A stretch of 64,000 nucleotides of DNA from Setophaga petechia (taxonomy: Eukaryota > Chordata > Aves > Passeriformes > Parulidae). How positions within the stretch are numbered: position 1 is the first letter of the stretch; the number at the start of each line of letters is the position of its first letter. Below, one piece after another: positions 46,601-59,300 of this stretch. The notes under the pieces are model-generated. The model saw nothing but the letters and a program-made list of their open reading frames with translations, was not told the DNA's origin and searched no databases. The stretch is from positions 18,856,621 to 18,920,620 of the forward strand of contig JANCRA010000004.1 in the NCBI GenBank assembly GCA_024362935.1. Direction: 5' to 3'. Made by a program: the position numbers and the translations under genes.

Positions 46601-48894
46601 ATGAGGAGATAGAAAATGGGGTACTGTATTGTGAATATGATCACACCAGAAGATTGTTATCAGATCTGCTGAGCCTGTTGGTTAAAGGATGAAGAAATAC
46701 ATGGTCGTGGAGAAGGAGGGGCCAGGCAAGAGCTGCAAAGGAGAGTAAAGACTTCTCATCCTTGGATCAAAAGTATTAACAGAGTTCTCCCACAGCAAGC
46801 CAATATGCTTTCCTCAGTTTAAATGTATGCCGTAAGTTTGGGTCCTCCAGTTCAAAAAGCAGATGTTAGGCTTTAAAACAACTCCCATCATTGCTTCAGG
46901 ATCTCATGGCTGGAAACACAAATAAACGTGCACAGAGTAATAAAATTATCCACCACTGGATGCATGGCTTGTCATCATTACCACTCAGAAGAGCAAATTC
47001 CAGTTCAGACCACAGTTCCTTTCCAATCTGTTTTCAGTTTTTCCCCACCCAACACACTTCATTCTTGCTAATGAGGAAGCAATCTCTTTTCACAGACCCA
47101 GAAACATTCCCATAGAGGACTTGCTAGCAGAGGAATAGAGGGCCTTTGTTCTTTGTCTAAATTCAATGTCGTTAAAAACAAGCCAAACAGCTGCAGCAAC
47201 AGTTTCAACCAAACAGTCCTCCCAGGGACTGAACCTCCCTAGTTCTTTTCAGATCTTCATTAAAATCTGTCTATTGCTTCTTGTTTCTTTCCATAGTTTT
47301 TTTCACCACCTCTTTCTAGTGATGAAACACCAGAGAAAAAATATCCACAGAAAAATACACGCATGACATGCACAATGTCTAATACTGTGAATGTGATGAC
47401 AAATATTTCCAGGGTGTATGGAAAGAGCCTGGTCACAGCCCCTTATGCTTTCAGCTCTTTTAGTGCCCCTGTACATCAGATACCCACTTTTTTCTTTCCA
47501 AATGCTCCTGAGACATAAGCTCCTCTGCAAAGCCCATGGATGGTTAGCAGAAATGTCACTGGTCCATCCCAAGGCATATCCTGTTCTCTGTTTCACCTGC
47601 CTACTTACTCTGTGTCACTGCTTGAACTGGATTCCATGGTTTCTGAAACCAGAAGTCATTTTTGTTAAGTGCCAGAGGGACCTCTTAAGTTTCTTGAAGA
47701 TGATCCTTGTTTCTGTAATACGAGGAATTTCACGTGCTCCCTCACACTTAATGATACTAAAAAAAATGGTAGCAACAGAGGACACTTATTATTAAAAAAA
47801 AAAAAACAACTGTGCTTTGTTCTTATTTTAACTAATGCTTCATCTGTCATATCAACAAACCAACAATCTCGGCCTGTGTTTCATGGATACATTGTTTTTC
47901 CTTTTAAATAGCAAGAAGGGAACATTTTTGCAGTTGCTTATTCACTAATCTCAAAAAGCAGTACGGACAGAGAGTAAATACTCCATTGCAGCAGCTATAC
48001 ACTTTTTCACAGATCAGTTCAGAAAAGAAAATGTTTGAATTAGCAGCAATAATGGCTCCTTTTTGGCAAGTGAAACAAGGCAAATATTATTTGGATGAGG
48101 TCCAAACAAAGCTTTCCCAGCACATGTTATTTTATCTGAGGTTAAAGGCTTGCGGAAAAAAAAAAAATCCACCCAGCTACAGCTTGTGAAGTTTGCCACC
48201 TACTGAGGAAAGCACAGCACAGCAATACTAGAAAAAACAAGGTGAAAAAAAATTTTTAATTGTGCTGAAGCTATTAGATGTTATAGACACATTTGCTCTC
48301 GTAGACTATTCATAAAGGCTTCCTATACCTCTATACAGCTTCCAAAGGACCAAATAAGCAACAGAAATACTTCTCCTTGATACATAAAGCTTTAAAGGCA
48401 GTGTTTTACCCTGAATCAGTCCTAGATTTTGCCTTATAAACCTAGAAATTACTGAAATAAATTACTCCCAGCTTCAGCAAGGAACACAATTTCCCAGCAA
48501 TCTGAGGTGATGAGATGTTCTAAGTCACAAACTGCTAGGTAATAAAAAGTCGTGCTGTAGCCATTTCTTAAATTATATTGGTAATTCATATTTACCTCAC
48601 AGGCCCATTAGAAGAAGAACTCTTAAGAAACGAAGAGTCTGCCTTTAGAGCAGGAGCATCGAGAAATACTACCTGCTAACAAGTCCAGAAAGATCTGTTG
48701 TGGTTTGCAAAGATCTCTCACCATACTTGAGTGTGAAACACATAGAATATAACACGGCCCTGGAGCAAGGCAGAGGGTGCTCATACAGGATGTGGAGACA
48801 TCACTGAGCATGACAGGGTTGCTTTCATTTCACATTCACTTAGGTAAAATATATATAAATACAAAAATACTATTAATAACCTTAAAGGAGCCAC

Positions 48895-49070
48895 GGGGGG
48901 GGGGGGGAACAAACAACAACAACAAAAAAAACGAACAAAAAACCAAAAAACCAAAACCAAAAACAAAAACAAAAAAAAACAACAACAAAAAAAAAAACAA
49001 AAAACAAAAAAAAACAAACAAAACAAAAACAAAAACAAAAACAAAAAAAAAAAAAAAAAAAAAAAAAACC
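48895..49070 (+). repeat. G13 run joined to a 160-nt A-rich (AAAC)n tract
   Basis: Thirteen G at 48895-48907 are followed by A/C-only sequence ending in a run of A. Translated frames through it (Lys/Asn-rich on +, Phe/Leu-rich on -) are artefacts of composition. Confidence 0.93.
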
Positions 49071-50885
49071 ACCAGACCATAAAAGGTGCAGAAGACTCAG
49101 AATCCATCTTAGTTTTCCTTAGCACATGGTCATGAGGGTGGAAATAAAGGCTCATGTAAATATTACCTCCCTGCTAACAGATGAGTTTGCTGCCTGGCAT
49201 AGCAGAAAGCAACAGCTCCACAGCAGATTTCATCTGCCTCCTGTTGGAGCATAAATCATTGGCCCTGCCTGCTCACAGGAGAGTGCTGTAGGTGAAGTGA
49301 GAGCTTCAGACAAAGTCTATTAAAGAAGCCCTGCCACTGAGTCACAAGGTGCCAAGAAAACACCCTTGCTTTATTAACTCCACCTCAGAGAGAAGAGTCT
49401 TGGGGCAGCTGGATCTCATTTTAGCCTGTCAATAGGCTTTTTTCATAACTATGTCCCACATGTTTTAAATATGGCAAATCAGCTATATTTATAAAAGATG
49501 AGTTATTTATTAAAAGAAATTAACAGACAGAAGATCTGTATCAAAATTACTTACAGTACAAAAGCTAAAAAACTAGTCATCTATGACATAAAATGGAAAA
49601 ATGCACTATATTAAAGCAACTATTTATTAAAGTTAGCAAAAGAAACTTTTAGTAAAAGTTTTGATGCATCTCACCACAGTTCTTTTCATGGAATACTTCT
49701 TCCCCTTTATATAAATCCCTGGAAAGCAACCATGAAGAGGCATCCCAATCCATGGGAGAGACTCCATATACTTCACATAAGTGAATGAAAGTATGCTAGA
49801 CTTTATAACATAAAGGATTTGGCTACAAGACCTATGCCTTCAGGTCAGGTCAGCATCTTATCTGTCAAACCTTACTACAAAGGGTTTGAAAATGGTAAGC
49901 CAAGTAGGGCTTTTAGGATATCCAACACCAAAAATTACTGGCACCTCCACTAGTTCACCACAAATAGTTTACATTGTTGTATCTTTTGACCAGATTCCAG
50001 GTCAAGCAGGTAAGCTTTGTCAGGGTGAAGTACTTTAAATACATGTTTAAATAGCATATATATTTATGCACACATTTTCATATGTATGTCTATATCTGCA
50101 AGAATGTGTATATATATACACCATGGCAACCAATGTCAAACAAGTACATTTTAATAGAGATGTACATGAAATACATGTACAATAAAACAAAGATGATGAA
50201 CAAAGTCCCAGGTTCTGGTAAATGAGTAACGTCATTCAAAGTCTTCACCTCTGACAGAAATGACTCTGCAGAATAGTGTCCACGTGGATAAATACAGAGA
50301 TATATTTCATCATACGCAGATAGAAAATCTGTGTTTGGCTGGTGCAACTTAAAACTCAGAAATACTTCTTGAGAAAAAAATGTTACTACTGCAAGGCTCC
50401 AGGAATGGCATATGCAACTCTACCAGTTACTGCACACTCCGTGTGCTTCTAGCCCCACACAAAGGCTAATTCACTACGCACTGAGCTGGTGTCCACCACT
50501 GTCAACTTGTGTGTCAGTGCTCTCAGAGCCCCACAGTCATCAGGGCACTCATCAGGGCTGCCTGCACAGAGCCCATGGGGCTCTGACACATGCAAGGCAA
50601 GCGCAATCTGCTTGCCAGAGCACCAGTAGAAATGTGTAATTGCTGGTCTTCCAGAATGTAGGCTGAGAGAGCGACTGGCTGAGTGAACGCCTTACTTTTT
50701 CAGGAGGCAAAATGAATCCCCTGCTGAGATGTTCCTAGTCAATCAAATTGTAATGCCAGAGCAAAGCTGACATACTTAATTCTCTCATACTCGGTTCTCT
50801 CATACTCATCTCTTCAGTGATGAAGAGAGCAGTGGCTTCTGGAAAACCTGCTTTAAGAAAATCTTATAACATTGGCCCCTAATAT

Positions 50886-51105
50886 GAAAGTAATTAATTT
50901 TAAAATTATTGTTGTCAATGCAAGATAATAATATAGATTTGTACATGCTACATTTCTTTGGGTTTCTTTCTGGTGGGATAATTAAGTTAGGGGAGAATGT
51001 TTTGGTTTTCAAGTACATTAAAATCTTTATGTACAATTGGAAGTAATTTGCCACAGAATGTCCCATAAAATCAGCTGCATGCCCATCTGGCTGTAGTGCT
51101 TTATT
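50886..51105 (-). mobile_element. Decayed LINE reverse transcriptase fragment, L1-like
   Basis: A minus-strand frame contains ALQPDGHAADF, then 'FSPNLIIPPERNPKK' and 'CSMYKSILLSCIDNNNFKI'. Order and spacing fit the reverse-transcriptase block of L1/Tx1-type LINEs: (K)-S-P-G-P-D-G-x-x-A-E-F, then a hydrophobic strand with P-K-x-x-x-D/N-P, then S-Y-R-P-I-S-L-L-N-x-D-x-K-I. The CR1 counterpart (Y-R-P-V-S-L-T-S) fits less well. Key residues are already altered (R to K, N to C), so it is inactive. Similarity was judged by eye only. Confidence 0.45.
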
Positions 51106-51577
51106 AGCTAATATTTCTTGTAGATCTTCTTTATATCTTCCACACAGTTTGGTTCTCATAGCAAGAGCAGCAAGGAGCTGTCAGGAGATAACACCTCTCT
51201 GATTACTGCTATGCTGCCCTCCATGTTCACAGCATACACAGCTCTTTTCTCAGTTGCCCTGGTTTCACATTCCTTTCTCATTTTCAACATCTATCTGCAA
51301 TCCCCTAGCCGGAAAATTGCAGATTTGAAGCTTTGCAATGCTTGCTTTCTCTTCTGTGGGTGGAGCAAGACATCCATGCACCAGGAACCTTAAAGCCCAG
51401 TGACAGCACCAGGCTCAGTCTCTAGGTGTCCACCACAGTTGTGTTCCAGCTTTTCTCCAAAATGGGAAGAGACCCTAGGTGTGAACTGCAGAGATCCAAA
51501 TGATCAATGGACAAGACTCAGAGAGGTCTGACCATAATTAATGTCCATCTGTCTCAACCACCCCCTCTGATGTTATT

Positions 51578-51615
51578 TCAGATACTTCTTTACCCTTCAG
51601 ATACTTCTTTACCCT
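51578..51615 (+). repeat. 19-bp tandem duplication
   Basis: 'ttcagatacttctttaccc' twice, back to back and identical. Confidence 0.95.
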
Positions 51616-54600
51616 TCCCACCCTAAATGTCCAAAGAAGGCTGTCTAGTCCCCCAGAGCAGCTCCATCCTTTGGATGTGTCATGTACTGTACCTATGGAC
51701 TTCCATTCCATTCCTTCTCAGCTGGCATTTTGGCTGTCTGTCATGGGCTCATGCACCTGCAGGCAATGCAGCCAAAAAGGCAATGACCAATTTACCAGTT
51801 TCTGGAGCCCCAAAGCCATGACATCAGTTTTTAAAGAAGTTTTACCTTGGTGATACCAATAGCATTTTTTCAGTCTCCAAATCCTGCTTTCTGCCTTTGA
51901 GACTACTGTTCCCTCTGTGAGTAGCCTTTCTCTATAACCTTCAGATGTCTGCACTCAGTCCTCCGACTGATTCTCTAGCAATTAGAAGATTGTCCTCAGT
52001 AACACTGCACACATTTCTCAGCTTCTGCTAATCTTATTATAGCTACAGCTATTTCTTTCATATCCTGGAAAATAACTCCCACAGCATTTTGTGTTCCCAA
52101 TTTCAATTAGTTCCTGAAAAGAGCAAACCCTTTTTTTTTGAGTAATTTCAGAATCCTTTGTTGTTTGTGTTGTCAAGGGTGAGGTTAGCTTCTGGCAGCC
52201 ATTGCCCTACCTGAGGAATAGAGTCTTTCCCTTCCAAGAAGTGCTGATCTGGTCATTTAAGTTATTTTCTTGGAACAATATAAAGATAATAGAGGGGAAG
52301 AAAAATCAAGAGGTTGAAAGATCCCATGACAGGTGTTATTCCACAGTCCCTGGTCAGTCATTGCAATTCTGGGACAGCACAATAAGCCTGCAGTTTCTGC
52401 TGTACTCATATTGAGAAGCATGTGAAGGGGCCTGGAACATCTCAAGCTCCAGACTCTGTTTTTACACACATGAATGTGCTCATTACTTTCACATGACCAT
52501 CACTAAATATTCTGATTACAACCAGCTCCACCTGCAAATTGTGAACAGGGATTAGCAAGGATGAACATTTTGTCATTGAGGATGCTGAAACTGGGTCATT
52601 CCATGCTCTGCTGCTGTGTCTCACTGTCCTGGACACAGAGTTGGAGGACTGTGACTAGGTTATTCTCACTGATGGTGGCTTGTCTCACACTTAGCAGGAA
52701 AGCTGCTTTTCTCTGCTGACCTATGGTTCTGGCCATCCCGTATCTCATGCTCTGCAGATGAACAAGTTCACAGTGTCATTTTTTGCTACTGCATTCTCAT
52801 TTTAAATACTGTGAGTCCAAGAAACGGCTTATGTGATGCACCTCACCTCCAGGCAGGTGCCAGAACAGCAGTTCAAGACTGGAGAGACTGCTAGCCTGGG
52901 GTGCTCTGCTTATAGGAAAGTTTCCCCATGGAAGCTACTCAGCCCAGTTCCCAAAGTGCACTTTCTGGCCAGCAGAAGTGACTGTGATCCCCCAGATGCT
53001 AGAAGGGTCACTCCATTCGAAGGTTTGCAGCAACCTCCCTGACAGATCAGCCCAAGGCCTGGTGAGTCTCCAGTCTCTTGCATGTGTTGCTGCCAAAACC
53101 AGGTCTGTGATAGAAAACACAGGGGTCTTGTTTGCTGGGGTTTTTTTCTTTTACAAGGGCATCTTGCAGGGTTTGGCATCTTCTTTGTCTTTTCACTTGT
53201 CCCTGCTTGTGTTCACCACGTACACCTGCCATTAACTAGGGTCACTTCCACTCATAGCCACGCAAGAGGCAATGTGAGCCACTGGCAGGCAAAGCCAGGT
53301 GCCCAGGATATGGGCTGCTCCCCTGGCTCTACACGGTACCCCTGGTGCATCTGTCTTCAATACACAGCGCCAGTTCCCTGCTCTGTGAGCTGCTGGACCG
53401 AGCCACTCTGTCTGCTCCCCCCATTCAGCTGGCAAAGAGGGAGAGCCAGGCAGAAACCTGCTGATAAAGCCCCGAGTTTTCATGGAGTTGGGAGAGGAGA
53501 GAAAAGATAAACTAGGTCCTGCTAGGGGTGGGCAAAGACAGTGGAGCAGGGGAGCAAGACATTTCCTTTGAGCAAGACCACCACCCCTCTGAGTTTCCTT
53601 TTCCAGATATGAACCCTGGAAGATCCATAAAAGGCACCAGTCACAAAAGGAGGGTGAAATCTACAAGTGATGAAGGGCCTGTTGTCATTTTTTCTATAAC
53701 AATTATTTTCCTGCTAAATACTTCTACCCTCCATGCATTCTGGTTGGATTGAATTGCATAGTGCTCAAACTTCTGCCTCATGTCTCAAAATAGCAGTGGA
53801 AATAGTATTCATTGCTTCTTTTTTATTTACAGTGTGAAGCTACCTTAGTGGTAGCTGACCTTGAGTGCACGCCACATAAAATCCCTTCTTTTTATCTAAC
53901 TTTGTTTAAAACATACATGTCTTTCTCGCACCTATGAGAGACAATTTTAGTGGTTTTGAAGGAATCAAAATGCATATAGCTGAGACTTGAATTTCATCCT
54001 TAAAACAGTCCTAATTTGGCCCCAAAAAAAGCTCAGACAAAGTATCATGTTAGTTAATAAACAGCTGTTTCCACAAACACTGTTGGAATCAATCCAATAT
54101 AGGCAAGCTTTTGCTGATGGTATATTGTTTCCTAGGGCCTGACTTCCAGCAGGGTACTAAGGGAGGAGAAAAAAATCTTACACCAACAAACTGCTGAATG
54201 TCACAGCAGGGCACTCTGGAACTCCATATGTTGCCAGCAATGAAATGGAAGCTCCTGGTTTCTTCACAAGACCTTGCAAGACACTTCCGAGGCCTCTTTG
54301 GTAGCAAAACCACATGTGTGTTTTGCAGCGATACAGTACAGCTGGTCACAGAAGACCAGTTAACAGGATCAGATAGTCAGGTTGCACCAAGCACACTGAC
54401 ATCCATACAGACACACTGGGTAGATAATACTGGATTGTCTGGCACATATAGACTAGGAGTTACAATGCAGAGTCTTTTCTGTGAGATCCAGTAGGGCTAC
54501 TGACCCAGGCTACTACCACACAATTTGGGTAGCAGTATTGGTAGTTGCCAATATTTAGTTAGGACAGTTTAAGTGCTCCTTAAATGTTCCCGAAAAAATA

Positions 54601-54817
54601 GCTGGGAGACAGAACCTACAGCTACACTGACCTATTTTCTGACAAGCAATGCTTTTAACAGTTAACAATACAATTGCTACAAATTTTCATCTATTGTCAG
54701 AGCCATGCTACAAAAACAACATTGTAACTTAAGAACTTCCAGATGGAAGAGCTATTTCTGAAATTGTGTAACACCCCCGCAGGTTCTCCTTGATGCAAAG
54801 TGAGCAGTCTGGGGGAT

Positions 54818-54880
54818 TTTTGTTGGTTGGTTGGGTTTTCTTTTTGGTTTTTGTTTGTGGGTTGATTTTTGTTTCTTTAG
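54818..54880 (+). repeat. T/G-rich low-complexity tract
   Basis: Imperfect TTGG/TTTG units over about 60 nt. Confidence 0.85.
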
Positions 54881-55924
54881 GACTCCACCACCTCTGGATT
54901 ACACTGCCTCCATTTAGTTAGCAAGTGAGTACTCTACACTATAGTTTCTCTTCCTAGACATCTTTCTGTCAATCCTTGTGATAGAGGTCTTAATCATTTA
55001 ATATTATTTTATTTGGTTCCATAGTCTAAGGTGACATCAATTGTTCACGTGCCACAGAAACTCCTACCTAACATATTCTTACTTATCCTTCACACATGAA
55101 TTTCTCTTGCATTTTCCCCCTTTCCTAGTGGCTATCCTCTTTCCCATCAGAGGGGGCAACTGCCACAGCCAGCAAAGACAAGCAGGTATCGCAGCTGCAC
55201 ATTACTCCAGGGAATCATGGAGCTAGACACTCGTGAAAAAGGAAGATTTTTCTTGGAAGACTCACACCAATTTTAGACAATCTAGCAAAGAGGTGAGACT
55301 CCAACTTTGCTGTCCTAGGAAAGCAGTAAAAAAATTCAAGGAAAATAAAATTAAAGGAAAGCTCCTTTTTCAGCTGCAGAATTCTCCAGAAGGAAAACAG
55401 ATGCTGATAAATTCTCACTGGGGTTTCATACACCAGAAACACTGGGCATGTAACAGTTTCCAAAGTCCATCAAGACAAAATTTCCAGATGACACATTATA
55501 GGATATTCAGCTTGGTGGACCTAATCTCATTTAGCTGCATAGGTAAGATTCCTGAAGTTAAGGAAACTTGCTTGTTTCAGAAACCAGAATTCAGTTTTTT
55601 GTCCTGCCAATTTCAATCAGTAAAATTTGAACTCAATTCTGCAGTACCAAAACCGGTATCTTTATTGCAACATGTTCTTTGGGTAATGTATCAAATAAAC
55701 AGAGAAGCTTTAATAAAAATTAACAACAAAAAGGTAAAAAAGAGAGAAAATAGAATATTCATAATGTAAGGCCCACCAATTTACCAACCAGCACTGAAAA
55801 CCAGAAGTGTTTAGACAGGAAAATATGTAACTTGATTTTAAATAGGTTGCTTGACTTCAAACTCCCAAAGGTTATCAAAGGAGAGAGAGATCTCCTAGGA
55901 AGAAAGACACGAGGGGATGGTTGA

Positions 55925-56305
55925 TGAACAACTTAGCATGAACTGGCAATGTGTACTTGTAGCCCAGAAACCAAACCAACCCTGGATGCATCAAGAAAAG
56001 CTGCCTGGCCAGCAGGGCAAGGGAGGGGACTCAGGACCTGTAGTGACAGATCAAGGAGGAATGAGTACTAATTGAAGGAGGGGAAATTTAGGTTAGAGAT
56101 TAGGAAGAAATTCTTTACTGTGATGGCGGTGAGGCACTGGAACAGGCTGCCCAGAGAAGTTGCAGATGCCCATCCCTGGTAGAGCTGAAGGCCTGGATGG
56201 ACAAAGCCTTGAGCAGCCTGGTTTAGGGTGAGGCAGCCCATGGCAGGGGGTGGGGTTGGGACCAGATGATCTTTAAGGTCCTTTCCAACACATAACATTC
56301 TGTAA
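55925..56305 (+). repeat. CR1 LINE, 3' end with internal deletion
   Basis: The right part is a classic CR1 3' end: 'gaagaaattctttactgtga', 'gaggcactggaacaggctgc', 'ccagagaagttgcagatgcc', 'gatgatctttaaggtccttt', ending 'cattctgt'. The left part (55940-56040, 'tgtacttgtagcccagaaac', 'atgcatcaagaaaagctgcc', 'ggccagcagggcaagggagg') is an upstream CR1 block, so sequence between the two has been lost. It is the best preserved CR1 in the window. Confidence 0.92.
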
Positions 56306-59300
56306 GTAACTTTTCCCATACAGCACATATCCAACATCTCAAGTTAGCTTATCCGGATCTTTCACAGATTTCCTTAAAAAACTGACTTGTTCAGTAAGAA
56401 CTGTTATTACTCAACAGCATACAGTATTTTGGGTTGCAGGTTTTATTTTTCAGACAAGGCTAATTTTTTTCTGCCTAAACTATTAAAATCTTAGCTTGTA
56501 GAAAAACAGCCTGTAATTTAATATTCATTAGATGTATTCTCATAGGCCTCCGGAGTACACTGCATTTAAAGTAACATCCTGACGTTACTGTTCATCTTCT
56601 ATGGCCACTCAGAACTCTCCATAACACATTTCACTTTCACCTTTTTTCCTTTTCTTCCAACTCACAAAAATCTGATTTAAAGCATCTCCCACTCCAAAAA
56701 TTAATTATGAAGCAGGCACAATGATTACAGTATTGTTAATATTATTGCTCGCAATAAATGAAGTTAGTTGCTTCCACAGCATATGAACGAACAGTCTAAT
56801 GAAATTACTGTAAACTACAGGAGGAGTACTTTCCATTTGGCTTGTGAAAAGAAACTGATCTTGAATTTTATGCATATTATAGAAAAAAAAAGTCTAAACT
56901 TTCTTCAAAGTGCAAAACCAATTAATAGTAGGTGAAAGAACATCTGACATTCTCTCATTGTCAAAAGTTTTCAATGTTCCTATGTAAAAACTAATACAGA
57001 TGGATTTGAAGCGACTTTACTGGTATGACTAGAATTTGGAGATTTGAGCCATGCACCTTTTCCAAGTTAAGCTTGAGCATGCATATTCTACATCATATGA
57101 AATTTTTAAGTACAGCAGATTCCTTTGTAGAATACTGCTTATCTAAGTTCATCAATGCATGCAATACAGAACCTCTCTTAAAAGAGAAACAATCTCATCA
57201 AGGTGAGTGGGGTGTTACAAATGAAGTTTTATATCTGCACTGAGCATATGTAGGCAATGTGTTTTGCCTGGATGTAAGTTCCATGATCTTGAGCAAATCT
57301 GTAATGAAAATAAAATCATACTTAAATTCATACTGCCCTTTTTTCTACAACCAAGTTTAATTCTGAAGATCACCTAATGCTCGGGAACACATTAAGCCTA
57401 ACATAAGCTATATAAATAGCTTATGTTATTATGTTAGTTAATTTTACACATCCTTCCACCCTGACTGTAAATACTGATGTAACTTTAATGTCATTTAAGC
57501 ATATCAGTAAAATTATCCTTATATACTCTTATATCCACTGTATAGTAAGAATATTGAGTTTGAGGTCCACGCTCAAGCAGGTAAGACCATTAACCTCTCA
57601 GGTAGGATTTTAATAAAGCCTTAACTTTACCCACAGTAACATGACGTGAACACTAAGTATTTTCCATGCTTCAATGGCACAGATATTGAATCTCAACCAC
57701 TGCAATTTTCATGGAACAGAAGACCTGACACAGAAAACAGACACATCTCCTACTGCTTATGTGTTTGAAGACGTTCTCTCTTTAGATAAGTGACTACATC
57801 TAGGAAGGTGCTCCTACCTGGGATTACTAGCTGACATGTGCTTCTCTACAGACTGGAAGTACACTCTTACACTACTACAAAAAGGAAAGTATTTAATCTT
57901 GCAATCACTAAGCATTAAATTTGTTATGCTCACCATGAACTCTTGACTTTTTTTTTTCCCAGAAGGTACTCTTCTACAAATTGCAAAGTTAAGAGCCACA
58001 CTGTTTCTTTATGAAGCTGTCCTATAGCATTTATTACCAGATTACAGGGAAAAATACAAATCAAAACCCAGAACACAATTTAAAAAAAAATCCCAAAACA
58101 CGAGTAGCACCACAAAACCCTCCCAAAAATCAAGAAACCCTGCAGCTTATTTTGTATTTACTATCTACATTCAAAAGACCCTTTATTCACTCAATAGACC
58201 TTGACAGCTTTATACAACCTCTCAGTCTGGACTGGTTGTATAAGAGCTCTATGCTTAAGGTAGCATTTATAAATTAGAGATCAGGCCTTATTTGATGATA
58301 ATGCTTTGGTAAATCTCATCTGGAGGTTCTTGATGTACAATTAAAATACAGTGCCAAATTCAGCACTTGGTAGCACAAGCTTATGTGATTTATTCCTCTG
58401 AAGAGTAAATCCAGTCCATAATAATGAACATTTCTACATGCTCTTTAAACTGGAAGATACTTCATTCCTCATTTTCAGTTTTTCTTCCCTCATTGTTTAC
58501 TCATCAAGTACCAGATAAGAACATGTGCAAATCTCAGTATATTAGAAGCAAAGAAACTGCAGCACCAGGGGAAAATAAACATTCTTTGTTGCACTAGGCA
58601 GTCTAAGAATATACAGAAACAAAAGACATGAAACATTAGGATTAGTAATAAAATAACCGCAAAGTCTAAGTTGAATTTGTCACAAGAAATTACTTATTTT
58701 ACACATTACATTGCAAGATGTTTTAGAAATGTAAAAAGATCTGATTGTTATACATTTCTATGGGCATAAAGTGCTACATACAGCTGCTAACCCATGTGTA
58801 TTAGAACAGATATACAACAAGCTTGCATCAGTCTTCTTTTAACATATATTTGCTCTCAATTTTTTTTAAAAACAGAAACTCATTCTTTATTCTGATGAAT
58901 AAAGACTTACAAACTGTAGTACAATGATGTTTAAACAGATTAATATTTGATTGATATGCACAGACATGAAGTTTTTTTGTAATAGTTTATAAGGAGGCAA
59001 TTCTTAATCAAAGAGAAGCTTTGTCCTATAACCAGGCTAATTTATTATTGCTTACCTTAAAAAAAAATCTATTATCGGAAAGAACTATAAATAACCTTTT
59101 GCCATAATGTAACTGTAAGCTCAGCCTTTCTTGCTTAAACTAACAAGTTAAATTTGCTCTTGTATATATTATAATTCCTACTATTATCAAGAGAGGCTAT
59201 AGCATCATAGGTAAATGATCAGCTTTGCTTAGTTAAGTCTCAGCACAAAAGTCAAAATTCCTGTGAAGGATGAGCATGTGCGGTGAGTATTATAAACAGC

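Larger units (their letters stand above)
41846..50885. other. Intergenic, no gene recognised
   Basis: Contains short tandem duplications near 43.3 and 43.6 kb, a GC-richer patch at 44980-45420 with overlapping open frames on both strands, and a G-run plus A-rich tract near 48.9 kb. No domain, RNA gene or nameable transposon was seen. Confidence 0.55.
51106..55924. other. Intergenic, no gene recognised
   Basis: Contains a 19-bp duplication (51578-51615), a GC-richer stretch at 52830-53520 with several overlapping frames, and a T/G-rich patch at 54818-54880. A 178-codon plus-strand frame at 55233-55769 is the longest in the window, with no recognised domain. Confidence 0.55.

Noticed and set aside
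48777..49155. Open frames of about 100-125 codons on both strands
   Set aside because: They are translations of the A-rich/T-rich low-complexity tract (Lys/Asn or Phe/Leu runs), not genes.
52830..53520. Cluster of short and medium frames (up to 142 codons) on both strands
   Set aside because: Low-stop GC-richer DNA; no domain, splice structure or repeat family identified.
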